Positions 57,820-64,000 of a stretch of 64,000 nucleotides of DNA are shown piece after piece. The notes beneath the pieces are model-generated. The model ran no database searches, was not told where the DNA came from, and was given only the letters and a program-made list of their open reading frames with translations. The DNA is from Schistosoma haematobium (lineage: Eukaryota; Platyhelminthes; Trematoda; Strigeidida; Schistosomatidae), in NCBI RefSeq assembly GCF_000699445.3, contig NC_067195.1, positions 54,974,465 through 55,038,464 of the forward strand. Direction: 5' to 3'. A program made the position numbers and the translations under genes. How positions within the stretch are numbered: the first letter of the stretch is position 1; every line of letters starts with the position of its first letter.

Positions 57820-59415
57820 TTATGAAGAAAGTAAAAGAAGGTTACAGCAGGATCGCCACTGGCTTCTATTCTGAGCCATATTTGATAACGTCTCTAGCCA
57901 CTGTGTAACACCATCTCTAGGACCCCAGCCAGGGGGTCGTGAAGGACCAACAGAAGCCAGTCCTTTGCAGCTTTCTTTCATCCCACGACACCATGTCATA
58001 TACTGACCACCTCTCCGCTTCTTCCAACCAGTCCCAGAGTGGGCAAATAATGCACGACGTGGAATTCTCTGGGACGACATTCGTAGAACATGTCCAAGCC
58101 ACCGAAGTCGGTGTTTCAAGATGGTGACACCAATTGAATTATCATCTCTGTGCCCGAACACACGATGCCGAACCTCTGCATTACTGACATGGTGTTGCCA
58201 CTGAATGTCAGCAATCCTTCGGAGACAACGATGATCGAACACAGAGAGTCTTCTAACGTCCTCAACTCGGAGAGACCAGGTTTCACAAGCATAGAGCAAA
58301 ACTGCTCTCATCGACGCGTTGTAGATCCGACTTTTTACAGCCAGATTAACATCACGCAGGCGCCAAAGATGGCCCAGATTGGCATAAGCCGCTCTGGCTT
58401 TCACTATACGTGCATTGATCTCATCACTCACACTACCACCAGCACTTATGCAGCTACCCAGATACACGAACTTCTCGACTACTTCTATCTGCTCACCATC
58501 CAGGGTGAGTACAGGATTGGAATCCTGCCAGTCTTGTAGAAGTACTTTGCACTTCGAAGGTGCAAAGCACATACCATACCTACGGACACTGATTGCCAAC
58601 TGATTAAGTGTGGATTGCATGCCTTGGGCATTATCGCACAGTAAGACAATATCGTCCGCATACTCAAGGTCGAGAAGTCTTTCTCCAGGCAATAGATCCA
58701 CACCACCATTACTTACATTCATCAGAGCTGTTTCCAGAATGTCGTCGATGGCAAAGTTGAAGAGGAATGGTGAGATTGGGCAACCCTGCCTAACCCCACT
58801 ACTCGAATGGAACAATGGAGAGAGGTGGTTGTATGCCCTCACTCTGCCTGAGGTGTTTGTATATAGGGCTTTTAGGATGTTAATAAACTTCTCAGGCACA
58901 CCCTTCTTCAATAGACAATCCCAGAGAACAGTCCTGTCCAACGAATCGAAGGCAGCCCTGATGTCAAGAAACACTACGATTGTTGGCCTTTGATAAGAAT
59001 GGCGATGTTCTAACATTTGGCGGAGGGTGAAGATATGATCAATACATCCTCGACCAGAACGAAAACCAACCTGCTCCTCGCGAGTCAATCTTTCTCGGGT
59101 TTTGAACAACCTACGAAGTATGACGGAAGCCAATAGCTTGGACGCAATCGGAAGTAGACTTATCCCCCGATAGTTGTTGCAGGAACGACGTGAACCCTTT
59201 TTAAAGATAGGGACAACTATCGACTCATTCCATGACGTTGGTACACTCTCTAGTTCCCAGACTTTCGTAAGCAACGTCGTCAGTCCCTTAGTCAGAAAGT
59301 CACCACCATCTTTAAAAAGAGCCGGAAGTAAGTCATCTGGGTCAGGTGATTTGTAACGCTTCAAGAGTTGGAGTTCCTTGCGGACTTCCTCCTCGTTTGG
59401 TGGATCAGTCGTCAC
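57820..59415 (-). CDS. RTE-type LINE reverse transcriptase segment (open)
   Basis: 531 codons without a stop: KGSRRSCNNYRGISLLPIAS, QVGFRSGRGCIDHIF, VVFLDIRAAFDSLDR, SSGVRQGCPISPFLFNF, catalytic YADD (LEYADDIVLL), then CETWSLRVEDVRRL and RLRWLGHVLRMSSQ at the C terminus. It is the 3' part of a single EN-RT ORF; the first Met is not a natural start. A frameshift at about 59412-59500 cuts it from the endonuclease. Confidence 0.85.
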   Translation of the reverse strand: MTTDPPNEEEVRKELQLLKRYKSPDPDDLLPALFKDGGDFLTKGLTTLLTKVWELESVPTSWNESIVVPIFKKGSRRSCNNYRGISLLPIASKLLASVILRRLFKTRERLTREEQVGFRSGRGCIDHIFTLRQMLEHRHSYQRPTIVVFLDIRAAFDSLDRTVLWDCLLKKGVPEKFINILKALYTNTSGRVRAYNHLSPLFHSSSGVRQGCPISPFLFNFAIDDILETALMNVSNGGVDLLPGERLLDLEYADDIVLLCDNAQGMQSTLNQLAISVRRYGMCFAPSKCKVLLQDWQDSNPVLTLDGEQIEVVEKFVYLGSCISAGGSVSDEINARIVKARAAYANLGHLWRLRDVNLAVKSRIYNASMRAVLLYACETWSLRVEDVRRLSVFDHRCLRRIADIQWQHHVSNAEVRHRVFGHRDDNSIGVTILKHRLRWLGHVLRMSSQRIPRRALFAHSGTGWKKRRGGQYMTWCRGMKESCKGLASVGPSRPPGWGPRDGVTQWLETLSNMAQNRSQWRSCCNLLLLSS

Positions 59416-60867
59416 CGACCATGGAGGGCAGGACAGTCTGACCGATGTTGCCGAAGCAGCAGGTCAGTTGAACTGCCCTTCGAAAATTCTGCCCATCGTC
59501 CAGGACGTCGATGGATGTTAGTGATTGGCGTTCCGTCATCCTCGCAGATTGTTTCACTCACACCAGACTTCTTGCTGCCAGTGGCTCGGATGAGTTGGAA
59601 GACCTTCCGGTAGTTGCCAGATGCAGCTGCTGCTTCCAGCTCATTAGCACGCTTCGACCACCAGGCTTCTCGGTCCTTACGCAAGCTTTGCCCAATTTCC
59701 TTACGTAACATCCTTCGTTTATGGTCAAACTCACGGTCACCCGGAGTAGACCGACGGGCTTCAATGAGTTGTAAGGAGCCTGAAGAAACCCAGTGCTTAT
59801 AAGCTGGACGTTTCGCGAACCCACAACTGACTGTACCCGCCATTTTCATGGCGTCGTGCAATTGCAACCAATGCTCATCTATACCTTTCAGTGGAGTGGT
59901 AGCTAGCCTAGAGGATAGTTCGGTTCGATACTTACTTGCAACAGAAGTTGCAACCAACTTGCTAATATCAATCCGTTGATGGCGGTCACTTCGTTGTCCA
60001 CTGAAAAGTGAGGTAAGATTGGCGCAGACCAAGGCATGATCAGAGTCCAGATAGGTACTCCAAAAGGAGCGGCAGTTTTGTACACAACCACTCCAGCGGT
60101 AGCTGATCGCGATGTGATCGATCTGAGTCCAGGCTTCAGATGCAGATGGAGGACGCCAAGTGGCACATCGGCGATGACTGTGCTGAAAGTTAGTGCTAGC
60201 CAGAAACAGTTTGTGGTCTGTGCAAAGTTGCAGTAGACGGTCCCCGTTATCTGACCTGCGACAACAATCCCCCATCGGCCACCTAAACGACTCTCTTCTG
60301 TGCCTAGACGTCCGACCTGAGCATCCAAGTCTCCGGCTAGTACTACAATATCTGTCGAACGCACTTTCTGGAGAAGAACAGTTAACTGGTGTAAAACTCA
60401 TCCTTGAATGCATCTGGGCTGCAATCTGTCGTTGCATACTCGGAGATGACGAAAAGACATCGTTTCTCAAGCCGATTTCTTCTCACTTTGATGGAACTTT
60501 CTAATCTAACAGCACATAACCGATTGTTAATGGGGATCCAGTCGATTAGTGCTGCCTCAGCTCTAGCGCTAAGTGCGACACCAACGCCAGCGAGATCAGA
60601 CGAAGATGCCACAGGGTCCCCGGATAAGCGCACGTAAAACAAGCTTTTTGAAGCGACAGATGGAGATCGAATTTGTAGTACTTCACCAGAGTCTTGAATA
60701 CGGGTCTCGGCTAGACAACAAACGTCAATATTAAGACTTTCCAAAGACATAGCTAGCCCTATCTGTTGTCCGACCTGCATGAGTGTGCGAACGTTGAAGG
60801 TAGCCAGTTTGAATGGCGCACGTGGTTTCAGAAAAACTGCTTCAGTACTCATATTCGGTGGTAACAT
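59412..60867 (-). pseudogene. RTE-type LINE endonuclease, frameshifted
   Basis: N terminus 60382-60867 (ATFNVRTLMQVGQQIGLA, CCLAETRIQD), middle in another frame 59903-60364 (VVLAGDLDAQVGRLG), then 59412-60470 (SDNGDRLLQLC, WTQIDHIAISYRW, SDHALVCANL, REAWWSKRANELEAAAASG). At least three frame changes. Confidence 0.85.
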
Positions 60868-60959
60868 ACAATTTTCAACTGGACAGCGACACGATAACGT
60901 TTAGATACAGTCGAATTTCCACCAAAGACGAGCCGCTGTATAAGTATAAAAGAGGGTGA

Positions 60960-61050
60960 ATAATGTGGAAAATAATAACAATAATAATAATGACAATAAT
61001 GGTAATAATAATAATAGTATTAATAATGACAATAATTGTAATGATAATAA
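60960..61050. repeat. Imperfect (AAT)n microsatellite in LINE 5' region
   Basis: Runs of AAT with GAC/GGT interruptions on the plus strand between the LINE 5'UTR and its endonuclease. It produces spurious poly-Asn and poly-Ile frames. Confidence 0.85.
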
Positions 61051-61544
61051 TTTGAATCAATTGATTGTTTTTCGAAGCGAGAAAAGTAATTTCCATAGAC
61101 ATAGAGAGTTCATCATTTGTGTGTGGGCTGTGATACTGCCTGTGTGCCCAAACCGAAGCAGGTGGTTATCTTAGGTGGCCACACCCCGAGCCTTTGACCT
61201 AAAGGTCTAACCCACAAGGCAGTGGAGCATCGTAAGGAGATGCAGTCCCATGGTAGCCGGTGACCAACGAGTGGTTCATACGCCATTTGTTCCCGCAGGA
61301 TACTGGAGCCCATGTGCACCATTGGGTTGTGATCCGGTTAAAGCGCCGGACATTCGCTTTTCGTCCTCTCATTTTCGTAAACAACACCCCCGCCACGAGA
61401 AGGCAATGAGTAGGACTTCCCTGGCAGAGGCTGTATACGCGCGGCCGTGTGAGAGTATTTCGAGAGGGAGAGCGGACTCTCCTCACTCTCGGCCGTACTT
61501 GTTCGATTTCTAGTTTCCATGTGACCAAGTTACTCATCGGCACC

Positions 61545-64000
61545 TGTAGAATACATTTTCATGCCAGATGTTCTTTAAAAGTTATACCGGCATCTTAAGA
61601 CAAATACTTTAAGCCTGTCCCTTCGTCCTCATGCTTTTAAATGCGGATCGAAAACTCGATGTTTAGTAAACATTGTGTATCGACGAACAATACATATTTG
61701 GTTTTCGTTTACAAACTGGAACATTCCACTGACACTGACGTAGGTACTTCACTTGTCAGCTGAAGTTGAGTACGTCTGTTCTCAGTTACATCCAGAACAC
61801 TCTAGGGCAAGAAAGTTCTCTCGTGAATAAAATAAACATAAAACTTGAAACGAAACTTGGTAAGGGTAAAACCCTAGTGTCAGTTATTGTAGTAAACGTC
61901 TGCCATGGTCAGGTGAAAATAACACGGCTTTTACGAATATTCAGCCTATCACCACATCCAGATAATGGACGCATTTTGAAGCGGTAATACAAATTCGAAA
62001 ATTTGGGCAACTTTTAATCGTCTATCGATCCACATACAGAATGCCAAAATCTTGAATAGTGAATTAGCTATATTTTATGCAGTGTAAGATCCAAACCACG
62101 GTTTGGACTGCTGAATAGCCTTCCAGGTACGTTAGACACGCGCCCTTTCCCGTCGAAATCAAAACAAGTAATCGGATAAGTAGCGGTTCTATAATTCATC
62201 ATAAATTTATATGTAAATCGTTACCTAAACAAATATTACCACTCGGCTATTCAACCATTAATTGTTCAATCAATCAAATCTAAATTACAATAAATAAAGA
62301 AGTTGATAAACGATGAGGGAAAGTTACCAGTCACAACAAATGAACGTTATTCTATCCTGACTGGATAGAACACACACAAAAGGAGGAGCAAATCAATATG
62401 GCTACCGCCAAGAACAAGTGTCAACTAAAACAAACGTAGATACATTTCGGGAAGAAGCACAAAAACTTAGTGAAGGCGTAATAAAATAAAAACTATGATA
62501 AAATACAAATATTAACAATTCGAATGTAATCAAAAAACTAACAATGTACAACTAAGGGGATCAATGGGAACAAAGTGCAAGTATATGCATGGAAGGATTT
62601 TCACAAACACACAAAACATTCAAAATGGATCTTACATGCAGATATCGGGAATTTACCAAACACCGTTCTCTGCTACCGTAAAACTCATTACCAACCTTCT
62701 ATATTAGGGTTTTCTGGAGTCTTGAAGTACAGTTAGGACTCGAGTAGCAAGGTAAGGACCGGGAGTTCGGGGTCAATAATTAACCTCTTCCGAAAACTGA
62801 TATGACAGATGTGTCGAAACGTAATTGGTTGGTTTGGCCACAACGGTTTATGATAACGAAGGTGTTCCAAAATTCGTCATTTGCAGATAGATTAAAAACA
62901 TAGATTTATTTTGCTTCTTAATGTGCTACTCCACAATGAAAAAATGCGAGTCGAAAACAACTATTTGTAGAAGTATGGCTATCCAATCAACCAAACGGAG
63001 TAAAGACAGATTTCCATGTTTGCAAAGCAGTGTTAGATTAGATAACCATTGATACATATTGAAGAGAGAGGGGTTAACGCAAGTCAAGTTTTAAGTTGTA
63101 CCCCGAGAAAAGTTTCGTGGTGTAATATAATTTTATAGATAAATCACTCGAACATTTTGGTGAACCTAGGTCATAATCTTTTACTTTTGTTGCGTACTCC
63201 GAATAAATGTATTTAACTAATCTGATCCATTTTTTCATGAACAATACCGGAAGGTGCTCTATGTTGAAAAGAACAAGAAACTCGACGAGCGATTCGCACT
63301 CTCAGCTCGAGTGCAAGTGACCTGGGATATAGGCGTTAGACTGTTTATTCATTATTACAAATACTTTGTGCAAAGGTAAATAGGCGGATAACTAGTAAAA
63401 AATGTTTTTAAACTGTGTGACCATCTGATTGTGCTACTGACATTCACGATTCTTACGTGTGACATAAATGTGCTACATGATAAGTAGCCTAAAAGTATTC
63501 CGGAGTAGTTGTGTAATTATGGTCTGCTTCGTCATTGGTACTGCTCTGATAGTAGACCTAATCCTAAAACTGTAGATTTGTCATGATGTAACTAACTAAT
63601 CTATAAGATCTTACGTAGAAGTCACATCACTGTCTACACCGACTCATCGTATCCGGACAATCACAAACATATGAAGGAAAACACATTTAAGCTGGAGATA
63701 GAACAATATATTTAGTATGAATAGAAGGGTAAGTTACGCAAGAGTGACCACGCCTGCAAGGCTGAACCATGCCATCCAATTCAACTGAATTGACGTTCCA
63801 GTGCTTTTCATAGTTAACCTCTTCGTATTAATTGTTCAATGTAAGTCTTTTCAGTAATTATATTCTCGGCTTCAAATGTTAGATTGTCAGGGTCCAGTTT
63901 CACTACAATACAAAGTTCTAAAAGAATCAAGTTTTAGGATGAATATACTAGTTGGTGTTTGACAAGGCTATATGGGCTTTGTTAAGCCGTAATTAACTGA
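61545..64000. other. Right-hand flank, no gene recognised
   Basis: AT-rich sequence upstream of the LINE. No domain-bearing frame, exon-like segment or repeat match to the rest of the window was seen. Confidence 0.5.

Larger units (their letters stand above)
57590..61540 (-). mobile_element. RTE-type LINE, nearly full length, RT intact
   Basis: 5'UTR about 61075-61540 (GC-rich), an AAT-rich microsatellite 60960-61050, endonuclease 59412-60867 with frameshifts, RT 57820-59415 open, 3'UTR 57610-57820 and a (AAAT)n tail at 57590-57610. This is the youngest-looking LINE of the window and the apparent source family of the short element at 11211. Confidence 0.88.

Noticed and set aside
60875..61102. 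Ile-rich frame and its Asn-rich opposite
   Set aside because: Translation of an AAT microsatellite.
1..64000. CRISPR arrays, bacterial operons, rRNA genes or replication origins
   Set aside because: None seen; spliced genes, microsatellites and eukaryotic retroelements show this is animal nuclear DNA.

Overview
The window is AT-rich animal DNA that looks like a schistosome (Schistosoma sp., Trematoda). The evidence is the combination of Sm-alpha type tRNA-derived repeats carrying hammerhead ribozymes, Merlin DNA transposons, RTE- and CR1-type LINEs, a Penelope-like fragment, and host genes whose first introns are only 32-36 bp long. I cannot name the species from sequence alone.

Two host genes are present, both on the minus strand. 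The right-hand one (start codon at 52043, stop at 24847) is a complete contactin-like neural cell-adhesion gene. I could phase 16 coding exons that sum to 3894 nt (1297 aa): signal peptide, C-type lectin domain, six Ig domains and four fibronectin III domains. The left-hand one (start codon at 18246, running off the left edge) is a conventional protein kinase C. Seven exons (1038 nt, 346 codons) encode the pseudosubstrate, C1A, C1B and C2 domains and the start of the kinase domain; the rest of the kinase lies beyond position 1. In both genes the first three or four introns are tiny and the later ones large.

The remaining sequence is mostly mobile elements in various states of decay. PKC intron 6 (1166-14611, 13.4 kb) holds an RTE LINE split by a solo LTR, decayed ribozyme SINEs, a Penelope GIY-YIG relic, a palindrome made of two inverted intact hammerhead ribozymes, a minimal hammerhead flanked by inverted repeats, and a short element that appears to be a LINE 5'UTR fused to its own 3'UTR. 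Contactin introns hold two Merlin elements with perfect 8-bp target duplications, Merlin MITEs, ribozyme SINEs and an endonuclease-only LINE fragment. Upstream of contactin are a CR1-type LINE (52.2-56.2 kb), whose 3' end lies about 200 bp from the contactin start codon, and an RTE-type LINE with an intact reverse transcriptase (57.6-61.5 kb). I found no gene in 61.6-64.0 kb.

The genes do not form an operon. They are neighbours on the same strand, contactin 6.6 kb upstream of PKC, with a fossil reverse transcriptase between them.
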